DNA of 64,000 bases from Hirudo medicinalis (Eukaryota > Annelida > Clitellata > Hirudinida > Hirudinidae): positions 10,806 through 74,805 of the forward strand of contig MPNW01000654.1 in NCBI GenBank assembly GCA_011800805.1, read 5' to 3'. A program made the position numbers and the translations under genes. Numbering within the stretch: the stretch's first letter is position 1; every line of letters begins with the position of its first letter. The notes under the pieces are model-generated. The model saw only the letters and a list, made by a program, of their open reading frames with translations, was not told where the DNA came from and did not search any database. Shown piece by piece: positions 46,251 to 59,149 of this stretch.

Positions 46251-49200
46251 TCAGAAGAGATAATCGGGTCCAAAATAGCCATTCAGACGCATCTTGGAAA
46301 AGGAATTTGTTAATTTGGTTGTAGCCTTCTTTTCTTCATCAGTTGATGCCAACTGGCACCTTTGAAATAAGAGCAAAATATTCAGAATATGCTGGAACGG
46401 AGGTGAACAAAGAAATAATAAAAGCTAAAAAGATTTCAAATGGTCATAAAATAAAATCTGGTAAAAGTTGAGTTTAGTTGACACACCATAGGTTGCATCT
46501 TAATTGAACTCCTTAATAAACATTTCCAAAGTGACACTAGTTTGAAAAGCTTACATCCATCTCTTCCAAGTCTGCACTCAAATGAAAATCACGAGAACAG
46601 TTAAAATGCGTGCATTTTACCTCATAAGGTGACAGGAGTTCAATAAGCCATAATTCCTAACAGAAATTAAATTTGTCTTTGTTGTACTGAACTAATATTA
46701 TCGACCACATTAGGATATTAACTATAAGGTTGCTCAAACACTCCATCCATAATGAGGGTGACAAAATTCCTGACAAAAGCTGTGCTATAATTTCACAAAA
46801 GTGACCAAAAATGCAACAAAATAATGAGTGATATCACTTCGTGACCGAAGCACATTGAAAACAGAAAATGAGATGTGAAATATCACAGACGTGTGTCTCA
46901 CCAACATAGACAAACATTCAAAATCATAATATTGCACGATCATCATCATCATCATCATCTGGGAGAATCAAACTGGCACCATCTTCATAATTGGAGTTTC
47001 GTTCATCTTGAGCAGCTCTCTTGTCAATGGCTGAAAATTTCTGCAGATAATTCTTCTTTATTTGTGAACCTTCCAGAATCAGTTTGTTTGTTGTTCCCCT
47101 TGTGCTGGGATTTATGAAACTCTTGTGGATGAGTTCATATCCTCCACTGAGGTCTTTGGAATCATCCCTCAGATCCAAGACAACTGGTTTTAAGGAAGCA
47201 GTTGTTTAAATATTGATGCATTGCACTAACACCTTGAGTTATAAACAGCTTAAAAAGTAAATTATTTTTATTAAAAAGAATATTAACCCTTATTATTAAA
47301 TCACAGTTTAAATCTTAAAACGTAATCATCTACAAAATAATGATCATTGTGTTTTTAAAGCACTTGTTTGGCAAAATGTGTAACTGAGCACCAACAGCAA
47401 TTCAGATTTTATTATCAAACAACTTTCAATCTTTGTTCCACTTTGCATGGAAAATAACTATTTCACCTTGATATTAATGCAGTTAATTGTACAAGTTACC
47501 AATCGTTGTGTCAAGCACTCATCAAATATGAGACTCAAACCTCTAATGCTGTCTTCAATGACAGAGGAGCAGAGCCTCACTTTCTCAGGACATGTTGGAC
47601 ACATTCCAGGAGAGGAATTGATTTCAAGAAGCCATGGGTGGAAGTCTTCTGACAACATGAAGTCTGCTCCATACAACTCAAATCCATTCTGGAAATGTTG
47701 ATAAGTGATCATCAAGAAATGTGCATTATTGAATCAGTAAATAAGGAAAATGTTGAAAATAAAATTAGCAATATTGGTCGTGCATTTCTCACTAACGATT
47801 GCACTAGAAACTGCATAAATATGTATTTACAACCAAACAACCAATAACAATTTAATTGACCTTTCTGCCATTCACAAACTCTTGAGTGGAAACCAAGGTG
47901 TTAATGATTGCCAATTTCATGCCAGGATAAATTCTCTCATCCCATTCATTGCCGTGACCAATTTCACTTTTCAAAATTCCAATCAAATCTCAATAAATGA
48001 ATTGCATCAGAAATGATAATATCATCAAACAATAACAATGTAGATGTCAATATTTGAAAATGTTGTCATAACTGAACTGATTACGATGCACAAATTTTCA
48101 TTATTTTATTTTGTAAGTGAAGCTTAAATAAATTAATAGAATAGAATTCAATTCTGTAGGGCATGTACAGCAGTAGAGCATGTACAAGCAGTAGGGCAAT
48201 TGTAGTGCCTTCACAACTGACACTAGGCATTCAAAGGATCAACTAAAAACAAATACAACTAAATACAGTGCAATGCAATGCAACATAATGCAATACAATA
48301 CAATACAATACAATAAAATACAACACGTTACAATAAAATACAATACAACACAACTCACTCCAAATATTTCTTGAGGCCATCACTCATCATGAAGTTGTTT
48401 TCAGGGATTTTGTTTGATCTCTCACCATTCAAATAGTTCTCCTGAACAGCAACATTTGACAAATGTACAGACCTCAAGGAAAACATGAAAATGTGATTTA
48501 GTAAGATAGCTGTAATTCATAAATTCTTGCATGTTATAATTTGATAAAAAAAAATCAACAATGGTTTAAGAATTTTAGAAATATTTCACTAACAATTTGT
48601 GGAAGACATAATAACATTTAGGCAAACCTTCATAAACATAAAACAAAATGCATGAGGTCTGCTTATCAATAGTAACATTGCAAGTCATCCTCGGGTAATG
48701 GATTAATTGTTAATTATAATATTTAAGTTAATTTCCAAGTGAGTCAAGTCAGATTAAATACTCATGAAGTGTTTCATAGTTGAATTCCTGCGAGCAGATC
48801 CTAAGATAAGATTTTTGATACATCCAAATGGTCAGGGGCATCCAACTTGTAACCAAAAACCACTGCCTGATGTCGAACTTGCATTTGTAGAATAAAAGAG
48901 GTCTTTCTAAGAACAAGACATTCATTTTTAAAAGTATCAGTTAGTATTGGCAAATGTAATCTATTGAAACAAAGGCTGGTTAAACATATTGTTACAATCT
49001 AAAGTGACAAGAACTACAAATTATGAATTGTTTAAGATGGTTATCAAAATTATAATCAAGTAATGAAGCTAACTGCTGGAATAATGCATAATGTTTTATC
49101 AATCAACTTCAATACTTTGAAGGTAACACTAAATTATTCTTTACTGACAAATTGAAATATTAAAAGCTCTTCACTGTTGTACCTATGTACTTCTGAATGA

Positions 49201-52200
49201 CATATTCATGAGTTGATTGCTGCTTGATCAGATGTTGCAATATTTCCCTCAAGTCATTTGACATAGAAATACCTGTAAAAGTTCTAGAATAATGACAGGT
49301 CAAGGAAGTATTGAAACCAAGTATTAAAGTGACAAAGCCTTTACAAAGATGGCGCTGCAATATGTTAACCTAGGCCCTTTGAGAGATCTCCTGGCTTTAA
49401 AATCCAAAGATTTTTTGTTCCATCAATCCCAAATTGAGGCCAGAACTTCTTTAGGCTTACGAGAAGTTTTTTGCAGGCCTCCAATCTGCTATGAGCCAAG
49501 AACTCCATTGAAGCACCATCTCTTGTTTATTTGATTATAAAGATTTCAAAGTTTTAGTCAGATTTTCAGTAAATGTTGAAATATATTAATAACATATATC
49601 AGTAATATTTATGAAATGTTAAATGTTCAAGTTAATATACATAAGTTTTAAATGGTATTTTTTAATGAAACATTTATATTTAACCACAGATGAACCGAAC
49701 AAGTTTGAATTACACTGAGACTTGTAAGCACGAATCCATCAGTTGATTCATTTGTTGAACATGGAGTTGTTTTGCTTTCTGAAAGTTTCAATGAATGGCA
49801 GTGATAAGGACATCGCCCTTAATCTTAATAAGCTTCATTCTGCTTGTTCAGTTATTTCTAAATTCGACCGTACGGCTTAATTGTAAATATTTAACTGGCC
49901 ATAAATTCATTGAACTCAGAAAGTTTTCATTGATCTATTTATAAACATTATTTCAAACTACCTTTGAATCAATATCTCTGTGGGATTTGAACGCCAAGAA
50001 ATTCTCACAGTGATTCATTGCCCACTCAAAACATTGCTTGGAGATGATGCCACCCTTTTTGATCCTCATCATTGACAGCAGATCAGGAAGAACTGAAAGG
50101 TTAGACAGTGTTTAACTTTAATTTTTGTTATTTGACTAATTGGTGTATTTTAAGTAGCAACACAATTTCATGGTTAAACCAGAGAAAAATGATGTGTTTC
50201 CTAGCATTATTATTGAGATATGAGGATTTATTGAAATTCAAAATGTCAGTACTGAAGATTGCTTCAAAATACATTTAATATTTTGAATAATATTTGGCAT
50301 TCTAAATTTTCACAATACAAGTCTTATGATGAAGTTAATAGCAATTGAAAGGCTTCATGTGATGTCTAATGTCATAAATTTTAATTGAACAATGCATTTC
50401 AATTACTGAACATTCAAGCTGGATAATTAAGATCCTACAATTTAACTTAGTAAGCAACCTTTGTCACCTTTCTTCTTGTCAGCATCTTTCAGGTCATCAG
50501 CATCATCATCATCAAAATCATTATCATAATCATCTTCGCAAACTTGAGCCGACGGCATTCCGTCTTTCAACGTATGCGCTATTTCTGTAGAGCTGCGATC
50601 GAAGCAATTAACTTTAGCAACTTTGGGTCCAGTGGGATATTCCCAATCTGCATGGGACTCGAACTCCGACTCTTTGAACCCATTCATCAAAAGAACTTGT
50701 TTCAACAACCCCATGCAGGCTGTCAGTTGAAAATCCTCTGGAAGATTGATATCCATTGTTTAAGACTTCAAACCATCTGCTAGGAACCAAATCACCATAA
50801 CCAGATAATTGAATGTTACTTAGTATTTTAAGCATCAATCCTGATGTCATTAATTTCAAACTGCTTGGAACTATTGATGACATTTTAATTAATTAATATT
50901 GCTGCATGAATATTTAAAAAATTCTACACTTAATGAAGTTAATTCAGCAGCAATCTGGTAATCAAATACTAAACATTATTTACTGATTTTCAGCTAAACC
51001 TATAACCTGAATTACATAAAGGTTCTATTAATAATGTTTTGGCAACCTATAAAGTCCTCTCTGTCTGCTTCATTGAGAAGATAACATCGAGGAAAAAAAG
51101 AAGTTGAGTGGGAGTCTCTGTGCCAAACGAGCTCCTTGAGACAACTTGCCAGCAAAACCTGATGAATTATATTGACTATGAAAAAAAAGTAGTTCCACAC
51201 CATTAAATCATAAATAACGTGTTGTTACCAAACAAAATAAATAATTATCTAATAATGATAACAGTAAAACCAATTGAAACACAATCACTTTGGAGCTGAA
51301 ATATTTGGATTTTGGGAAGTGGTTGACAAAGACATTCTCTCTGAGGATCATGTTGTTCACTGATTTGTTGCCCCAAACAAATGTGGTTGGATGTTGTTGA
51401 ATGCAGCTGGACTTTAAAATAAATTTGAAACTTTTTAATAATTTTCATAAAATTATAGGCGTACAACAATTTGCCAGTTAATTACAACGCATCAACACAC
51501 CATAATGTAATATAAACCCTCGTTTTCCTCCCACACTTTGGGGTACTTCTCAGTGCAGATGAGATCGATGACTGTTGCAACAGAAGGAATTGTGTTATTT
51601 AGTAAATAATAATATTTATTAATTGTGACAAATAATATTTTCATCTGCAATAATAATGAATATTTTCAAATACTTTTTCATGCTTCACCTTCAGTAGATA
51701 GATCAACACCATTACAACTTATGGAAGATGTTTTATCAGAACAAGAAGCCATCCTGTTGAGCTTCAAACCAAACTTTTCAATCCATCCTCGCTTCCTCAA
51801 ACTCAACCTCACAAACAAATCCACAGGATAAGGAGCCTCACAAGTGAACACTTTACCAGCCTGAATCATTAGATTCTGACATCAAATAACTTTGGGAAAT
51901 GTGCAAATAAACAATTACACTGCTAATTAAATGTTATATTAGTTCAATTAGGCCAGATTATTTTGAAAATGGGTTACAAAGATTTCTGGATTATTAGAAA
52001 CCACCTTCAACTTAACAAGCAACATTTCATCATTTATTATTAAATAATTAAATAGATTTTGGCAAACGTTCATAAAATAAACAAGCTATCTCTACAAACC
52101 TGTGCAGCTTCCTCTGCCAGTGAAATAGCTTGCTTCCAAAATTTGTGGTTAGTTGAAGGTTTGGATGGTCGTGCGTGTCCACTGAAAAATCTCCTACTGT

Positions 52201-52420
52201 TGTATTTAATGTTTGATCGGTTAAGCTGACTTGACAATGAAGCAGACTTGGATTTCGCACGTCTGGTTTTACTATCATTTTTAACATATTTCGTAAACTT
52301 GATTAAGTCATTAATATCTTGCGACGGCAAATAGGGGCTGTTCAGAAGCTGAGGAGGGAAATTTCTTAATGCGATGGGTTTAGTCGGAGGACTGCCACTG
52401 TGATCCCTGACCAGGGACAT
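46251..52420 (-). CDS. TTLL3: TTLL3-type tubulin monoglycylase
   Basis: ATP-grasp ligase adding the first glycine to tubulin side chains, needed for cilia. Exons recognised from 5' to 3' (some borders approximate): 52420-52100, 51875-51689, 51571-51518, ~51415-51272, ~51140-51030, ~50860-50460, ~50093-49965, ~49500-49370, ~49275-49185, ~48905-48765, ~48475-48360, ~47990-47863, ~47695-47560, 47183-~46938 and 46359-46251. Motifs: KVFTCEAPYPVDLFVRLSLR, KRGWIEKFG, SFFPRCYLLN, FGIDGTKNLWILKPGDLSKG (ATP site), FDIRQWFLVTSW, SVHLSNVAVQ, GFELYGADFMLSEDF and PWLLEINSSPGM, with ELIHKSF after the core. An Asp-rich segment precedes the catalytic half. Phase does not close at two junctions near 46.4-46.9 kb and 51.4 kb, so small exons may be missing. 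Divergent from ACP6. Confidence 0.88.
48272..48352. repeat. (CAATA)n pentanucleotide repeat in a TTLL3 intron
   Basis: Imperfect CAATG/CAATA/CAACA pentamers run from about 48272 to 48352, directly downstream of the exon ending at 48360 on the minus strand. Just before, at about 48158-48200, a GCAGTAG-containing sequence is duplicated. Confidence 0.75.
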
Positions 52421-53357
52421 CACAAATGAGATTTCTTAAATGATCAATTTTAGTGTTCTTTTTTTGTTCTGATAAAACATCTTCAATAATTTTCCGGTAT
52501 AGGTGACAACGAAATCTTCCGAATCAACACCTCCCAATAACTCCATGGAAACCTGGAAATGCATACCTGGAAATAGTTATCTGTTGTAGCCAATCATGTA
52601 GTGATTGGTAATTGTTGCATTTAAATTTCTTCACACATTTTCTCGAAACTTTTATTAATTTTCCAGGTCTTGATGTTTTGTTCTGCTAGCTCTGTGATAT
52701 TTTATGATTAACTATTAAATAATTCTGTTACGATGATTATGAGAGAAGTTCCATAGAGTGAGTCAATTTGTTTTAACTAAATCCAATTTAAAAAGTTTAA
52801 TGTGGAGCATTAAAAACTATTTGATTGACATTCATAAAAGGTTTGAACACAGGCACTTTATTCCAAAAGGAGATTATGGAGCAATAAAGAGCATGCAACT
52901 CTTTATTGCAAACAATTTTTACTAAAGCATTACTGCAAAATCTGCATTACTTTCAGATCTACAGAATGCATTAATCCAAGGCCCGTTAGAGGACGAGTAA
53001 GAGTTTGATATACATTGAAAATTTAATAAATATAAAAAATATAATTAGAAATAATTTACTTCAAGAAGCAGGTTTTAAAGCAGCAAGTGAAATGTCATTT
53101 AAAGGACAGAAATTTATGTTTACAAGTGATGAATCGTAGGCGTCTATTCTAGTGTCTAGGCGGGTTCTTGGAATTGGCAATGTGATTAGTTTGTTTTATT
53201 GCCGATAAGACCAATAAATGAATAGCATTCCTAGACAAGGATCGATAAAGGCTAGAATTTGAATTTGATTTGAGATGCCTTTAATTGGTTATCAGGGTTT
53301 TTTGAGTTTCAAATTTTACATCAAAGCTAACATTTTCGTTATACTTTTTTTTTTTAC
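52421..53357. promoter_or_regulatory. Shared divergent upstream region of TTLL3 and ACP6
   Basis: The two genes are head to head with 937 bp between start codons, so both promoters should lie here. No TATA box, X-box or other defined site could be supported by eye. Confidence 0.4.
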
Positions 53358-56300
53358 ATGGCTGTGTTTTTAAAGTTTGATTTAGTAAATGAGGAAAGCC
53401 TTACTTTGAAGTGTATTCAAGTGATATTTCGTCATGGTGCAAGAACACCCTTGAAGCATCTTCCAGGAATTGATGAGGTTTCAAATATTATCTGATTTGA
53501 TTGATGCTGGTGATTAATTGATTTGAACTTGATATCATTTCAATGAGTTACATAATATTTTGAAATTGGTGTTGGTGAATTAAAAAGTGTGATTTAGCTG
53601 ATATTCTAATGTTTACACCTAATTGATCAATGTTGCCATAATACAAGGTTGAATATGATGAGAAGATTTTGCAACCGATTGACTACATGCACTTCCCCAG
53701 TACGACTGTAACCATGGATGGATCTCCGGTTTCATCTCTTCCATTTGAAGATAATTTTAATGGAATCTACTTTAAGGTTTATTCTTTAATTTTTCCAATA
53801 AAAGATTTAAAATAAGGGTTTTGAAAAATGTGTTTTCCAAAAAAATATTTTAATTACCAACTTTATGTGGAGGCACATTTTGTTTTGAGTTTCGTTTTAA
53901 GACATCCTGACCTTGCTTTCAATGAAGTTCACTATAAGTAATGTTGGTCATGTGTGTATTACACATTGTGTAATTATGTTAAATAGGGAGGAGCCATTGC
54001 AGGCCAACTGACAAATGTTGGAAGGAAACAATGTTTCAAGCTGGGCTTGTTTTTGGGTGACAAATATCGCAAGCTCTTTAAAGACACCTTCGATTCTTCA
54101 CTTATTTGGTGAAAAGAAATCAATTTCATCTTTAATTTTTCGTGATAGTTATTCTTGCAATTTTCAAAATAATTATTGTGACTTTGTCAGGATGAGGTCC
54201 TCTCCTCTAAACAGATGCATTGAATCACTTAAAAGTGTTCTTGCTGGGATCTATTCTGAAAATCTGAGCTCATTAAGTAATATGGCCAGAATTAGATTTT
54301 CAATTGTTTTCATATTTTGATGTTTGGTCTTTGACAGCCATTGAAAAATATTAGAAATTGCAAATTTGGTTCAAATTACTGATAAATTGCTAATGTTTAC
54401 TAATTCTTAAGAATTTAATCAGCATAGTAATTGGTGACAATTACTGTTGACAATCCAATTGAAATATATCAACAACTTCCAGACAATCTCCCAATAAAGG
54501 CTGACCTCTTAAACACCAAGATGTATCCCTTGATCTTTGAATGTTCTTGGTACAGAGAGGCCTTGATTAACATGCACAAGGAAATGCTTGAAGATTTGAA
54601 CTACGTGTCTTTCACCAAGAAAATGAAAATGAATTTCAGTTGGTGTTCAATAATTTCATGTGGTTGTCCTTCATTTAATTGATTTATAAATAGGTTAGTT
54701 AAGATGTTTAAATAATGAACTAATAATTGTTTGAGAAGATTGGTTTCTGGCAACACGATGTTAACTGCTTCTTTATTAAAAATCATTTGACATTAAATTG
54801 ATTACTGCTCAGCAAAAACGACTAAAGCAGCTGACATTTCCCATCACACGACTTTTGAATTTTCACGCAAAAAATGTTAATTTCCTACAGTTTTGATTCT
54901 TGAAATTCACATTATTGTTATGTGTGTTTTAAATGCAAGTAACCAATGAATAAATTTATTGTTTATTTTCTGTAATTTAAGACACCATGATGGAGAGTCC
55001 TCTTGTCGATGTTGCTCTCATTTACGACCACGTGAGGGCACGCAAGGTCAGCACATCACTTTTTTATTGCTATTTTAAAACTATAGGCATTAAATGCTAA
55101 TTTATGTCGAATATTTTATTGATCTTCATCGATTAGTTATTCAATTTATCGTGAATGTTGTCCTCGAGGTTCACGGACTTCATGTTCCCGAGGAGCTTGA
55201 GCAACTTATGCCTGAAATTGAAAAGATTGCCACAAACCTACTCCACATGAACTCTGGAGGAAAGTACAACCAGTAATTTAATTACTTTCATGATTTTTCA
55301 TGTTAAATCTTATCGCAATCCCATGTCGAGATTATTCTCCACACCTCGAGTGTTTCATACATTATCACATGTATGCTCTTTTATCAAGTCTTTATTCTCT
55401 ATAAAGATGTGGTAATATTTTAGCAGGATGTTTGCCTTATTTATTCAACAGTATTTTGTTTTACTGTGTATGGTTACCTTAACTTTTTTTTAAAGCGGCT
55501 TCGCCAGTCATATACTACATATATAAATTCAGCCAGCTGCTTGCCCTCAAAGAACCGGGCGATTAGGACGGTGCTCCCGCAACGGGACCCTAACCTGAGC
55601 TGCCATCACGAGAGGCGAAGTCTAAAACATTAGACCACGCTGGAGCACGATGCTTCTTGATTTCAGTAGCTCTTGAGTTTAAAGCTCGTATGCGATTTAG
55701 GGAAAGGTGAAAGTTGGACAACTTGAAAACAGCACATTTGACCTAAGAATGGCTTAGAGAATGACGTGCGCAAATTTCAAGTTGCTACCGTTCACCGTTT
55801 GGGAGTTCTTGGGACAGACGTACATAAACATGCATTTACTGTTTCAGATTCACTTATTTGTTGGCACCAATTGAGACAAGAAATTTGTGTTTGTGCTGAC
55901 ACATTTCTCGGAAACACGCAAAACTTGAAACTGATTCTTTTACCATGTTTCAACGATTCAAGGTTCATTGCTTAAATTATAATTTTAGGGTACCAAATGG
56001 ACTGGCACTAAGCATGGGCAGACTCGTAAATACTCTTGCCAAGAACTTTGAGGCTGTTGCTAACGGAACCCTCAACGAACCCAAGTACGGAACATGCATG
56101 CTCAGCTCAATTTTAACACTGGATGATGCCAAATCACTAAGAAGCAAAATTCAAATTTAATGTCCCTATTCAAAGTTAATAACCAAAATTAATCCAATCT
56201 CAAAGCTCTCCCTGGCACCACCTCGGAACGTCATCAGTGCATTTTAACTTCATTAACTTACGTTAACTCGGGCACCATCTCCCGACAAAACTCGTCGAAA

Positions 56301-56785
56301 TAAAATTAATCGATTATCCCCAATCAGGCCACCTTCAGTGTTCTTGTTTAGCGGTCACGATTCGACAATTGCTCCCATTCTTGAAATTCTGGGATGTTCC
56401 AACAAGAAGTTTCCAGGTTTTGCTGCCAACATCGTCTTTGAACTTTACGAAGACATGGACAAGAACCACTGGGTGCAAGTACTCTATAACGGCAAGGTTA
56501 GAACAGAACTCCGCTACGACCAACGAATCCGGTTGTTACGATTATGTTGCAAAACTTGTGAAACGACTTGTTACTCATGAGCTTAAGCCCTACAACGTGC
56601 AACGATAATGCCTTGACAATTAATGCAATTTTAGCATTTGAAAATTTCACCATCTTTGACAGCCTGTGATTCTAAGACACTGTTGTCAGACCATCGTCTC
56701 CCTCGAAGAGTTCTCGAATGTGATCAGACCTTTTAGGATCAATTACGAAGAGTTTCTGAACCTGTGCCAAGCCACAGAAGCATAA
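53358..56785 (+). CDS. ACP6: ACP6-like histidine acid phosphatase (lysophosphatidic acid phosphatase)
   Basis: Branch-2 histidine phosphatase; the family member ACP6 hydrolyses lysophosphatidic acid in mitochondria. Ten GT-AG exons in phase: 53358-53477, 53648-53776, 53987-54108, 54191-54276, 54483-54638, 54982-55046, 55169-55272, 55989-56084, 56328-56531 and 56677-56785; 396 residues (human 428). The catalytic N-terminal motif is VIFRHGARTPLK. GGAIAGQLTNVGRKQCF and RSSPLNRCIESLKSVLAGIY follow family spacing. The proton-donor motif SGHDST lies in exon 9, and the end LEEFSNVIRPF...EFLNLCQATEA matches the ACP6 tail. The N-terminus (MAVFLKFDLVNEE) shows no obvious signal peptide. Exon 5 was placed by phase because an in-frame stop precedes an alternative upstream acceptor. 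Intron 7 holds a tRNA-like element. Confidence 0.9.
55571..55648 (-). repeat. tRNA-like repeat (78 nt) in ACP6 intron 7
   Basis: On the minus strand the unit begins GTGCTCC and ends GGAGCAC, a perfect 7-bp acceptor-like stem, with AGCGTGGTCTAATG resembling a D-arm/A box. The T arm and B box are poor and the middle cannot be folded into a convincing anticodon arm. A tRNA-derived SINE is the best guess. The local base composition is much more GC-rich than the surrounding intron. Confidence 0.4.
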
Positions 56786-56852
56786 AGACACTCCTTTTGT
56801 TAATTTTAAAAGAAAATTCTTGTCCGAGTAAATTCTCAAGATTTTGTTAGGA

Positions 56853-56858
56853 AATAAA
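56853..56858 (+). terminator. Poly-A signal AATAAA of ACP6
   Basis: AATAAA 68 bp after the ACP6 stop and only 33 bp before the MRPL15 stop codon on the opposite strand. Cleavage 10-30 bp downstream would place the ACP6 3' end at or inside the MRPL15 transcript. Confidence 0.6.
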
Positions 56859-56890
56859 AAGTTCTCAAGACATGGGAGACAACATGTTGT

Positions 56891-59149
56891 TCATGACTTG
56901 TAGTATTCAATCAACTCCTCATCTGTGGGCTTGAGTATGCATTTGTCCAGCAGGTTTATTGCCCATCCAGGTTCCAGGCCATACCATATTTGGCGAGGGT
57001 CCTTGGTCATCAAAAGCATTTCGGAGTCAGGATCCTTGGTGATGTCAATGAACTTGTAACCATACTTCTGTGACAGTTCGAACCTACAACACACACAACA
57101 TAGGTACTTTGTTGTTCGATGCAACATCTCAAAATAGCAATTGATTTGGACTGCACAATTATAAGGTTTAATAGCGTTAAAGATAATAATGATTCAGAGT
57201 TTGACTGTAGTGGCATAAGTTCAGGATCACGAGTGTTTAATAATTAGTGCATTATCAATTAATATGCAGAAGTTAGAACAGACCTTGCCTGTAAAATCTC
57301 CTCAGGGTCAGCCAAATAGCCTCTGTTCTTGGCATCTGAATAATATTCCACAGCATCTTTTGGGGGCAGCTTGCACCTTGGGATCACCATCCCCCTTTTG
57401 AAGAAATTCTCAGGGTTCGCCATAGCCTCCACACATTCTGCACTGTAGAATTTTGTTCGTAAGACGCCCCCGTTACGCTCGATTGCTGCTATTGTCATCT
57501 CAGATGCCCACTGAACCTCAATGTTGACTTTGGCTTTGAAGATGTCAGATCCCTAAAGAACAAATATGTTTAGTTAGGAAAATGACCAACTAATTGAATG
57601 ATTAAGTATTGTGATGATCTGAAGGCAGGTTCCCAAAGTTGCAGCTGTGAAGATGATCATCAAAACTCCATGTGAAGCATCACATATGGCGACATCCCCA
57701 GATATTTAAAAATACATAAAAATGGTTCATGGTAGACACTATTCAACTACTTCCTTTTGTAACAATGATGTCTCTAATAATGTTGTTAATACAGGGTTTC
57801 ATTAAATTACCCATTCATCAAAGAGTTTCAGCAGATCATCTATTAATCAACAATTTAAAAAAAACATCCAGACGACAAAGAACTAAGCAATCAGCAAAAA
57901 TGTAGGCAGTTAAGATAATGTGATGATTCATTATGTGATGATATTTAAAACATCTTGTTGCAGGGATTATTTTTATTATGAGATGCAATCTGCTTAAGAA
58001 ACTGCTTAATATTGAATGATAACTCAAATTATTGAGGGCTAACTAATGTAATTTCGGCAAGAACTGGTAGCAACAAACATATTCCCAAACAAAACGAGAC
58101 CATTGCATTCACATTAAAACATTTAGTAACAGTAAAAATTTTCAATATTAATTTTCAATAATTCTAATCGTTAAATTATTGTTGCTTCTTTGTAATCATC
58201 AGTTAAATTATCCAATTCAAATCCATTTTATGTTAATATTATTAATTTGTAGCTTACAAGCCAATTAAACGCCTAAGAAAGGACACCAATAACAAGAGCC
58301 TAAAGAGACAAGGTATTAATTGCTTTTCCAAACACACCACTTATAAAACTTGTTGGATGCATGCTTAAGAGAAACAAGGAATTGTACTAACAAGTTGATG
58401 AAGAAAAATGTAAAAACTAATCACAATTTTTAAGGAAATTAATAGTTTAGATGTTTATCTTACAATCATACAAAACAAACCTCATCAATCAAATTGATGC
58501 CAAAGTGTCCTTGTGATTGGTCCAGACGAATAACCTTAGTATTGCATATTGCTGTCAAATCTATGGGCTTCTTTGGATCGACCCTCCCAAGATCAATCAT
58601 CCTCTGCAGAGACAGCAAACTGAGAGGTAGATATTCCCTCCTCAGACTGAAATGTTAAAAACATCATAAAACATATCATTTATTTTTGGTTTCATTCTAG
58701 GATGAAAGTTGGGATCAAACTGTCTATTTTTGTAGTAGGGTTCCTTTGGAACACGGATGTAGAAGGGCGTGTTTCCACCTTCGAACCCAATTGGCGGAAG
58801 AGTGCCATAGTGATGTTGGCCTCTCTTGCCCCTTCCACAAGTATTTCCGCCATGTCTTCCCAGTCTCTGCCTCCTCTAAAAAACGTTAGAACTTAAAATA
58901 ACCAGTAATCACTATCATCCATCCAAACAACACAATTTTAAACATTTTAGACAAAAGCGAGTTTATACAATAGGGTCTACCAAAACTCCACAAGAAATAA
59001 CAAATTCAACGTGCAATAGTTTGAAATTTATTATAAAAACAATTATTAGTAGAAACCCTTGGCTTCGGCAGGAGAGGCCTCAAATTTTCGACGCAGACTC
59101 GAGGCAAATCCCTCGCGAGTCTGAGGGCTTTCTCGATCCCCGACGACAT
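56891..59149 (-). CDS. MRPL15: MRPL15, mitochondrial large-subunit ribosomal protein uL15m
   Basis: Structural protein of the mitochondrial ribosome. Five GT-AG exons keep phase: 59149-59057, 58875-58721, 58646-58481, 57552-57284 and 57083-56891; 291 residues (human 296). The start [18 protein letters not shown] is a typical basic presequence. uL15 hallmarks follow: [84 protein letters not shown] and [11 protein letters not shown]. The C-terminus has [33 protein letters not shown] and [15 protein letters not shown], nearly as in vertebrates. Intron 3 is long (about 930 bp) and intron 4 contains a dispersed repeat copy. The 3' end faces the ACP6 3' end with 105 bp between stop codons. Confidence 0.96.
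57183..57223 (+). repeat. Copy of a dispersed ~42-bp repeat
   Basis: Core GATTCAGAGTTTGACTGTAG then TGGCATAAGTTCA, matching 2719-2760 and 39032-39075 with few differences. It lies in intron 4 of MRPL15. In all three copies it is preceded by ATAA(C/T)GAT-like units. Confidence 0.6.

Noticed and set aside
58702..58896. 64-codon plus-strand frame
   Set aside because: Antisense shadow of the MRPL15 exon encoding [16 protein letters not shown].
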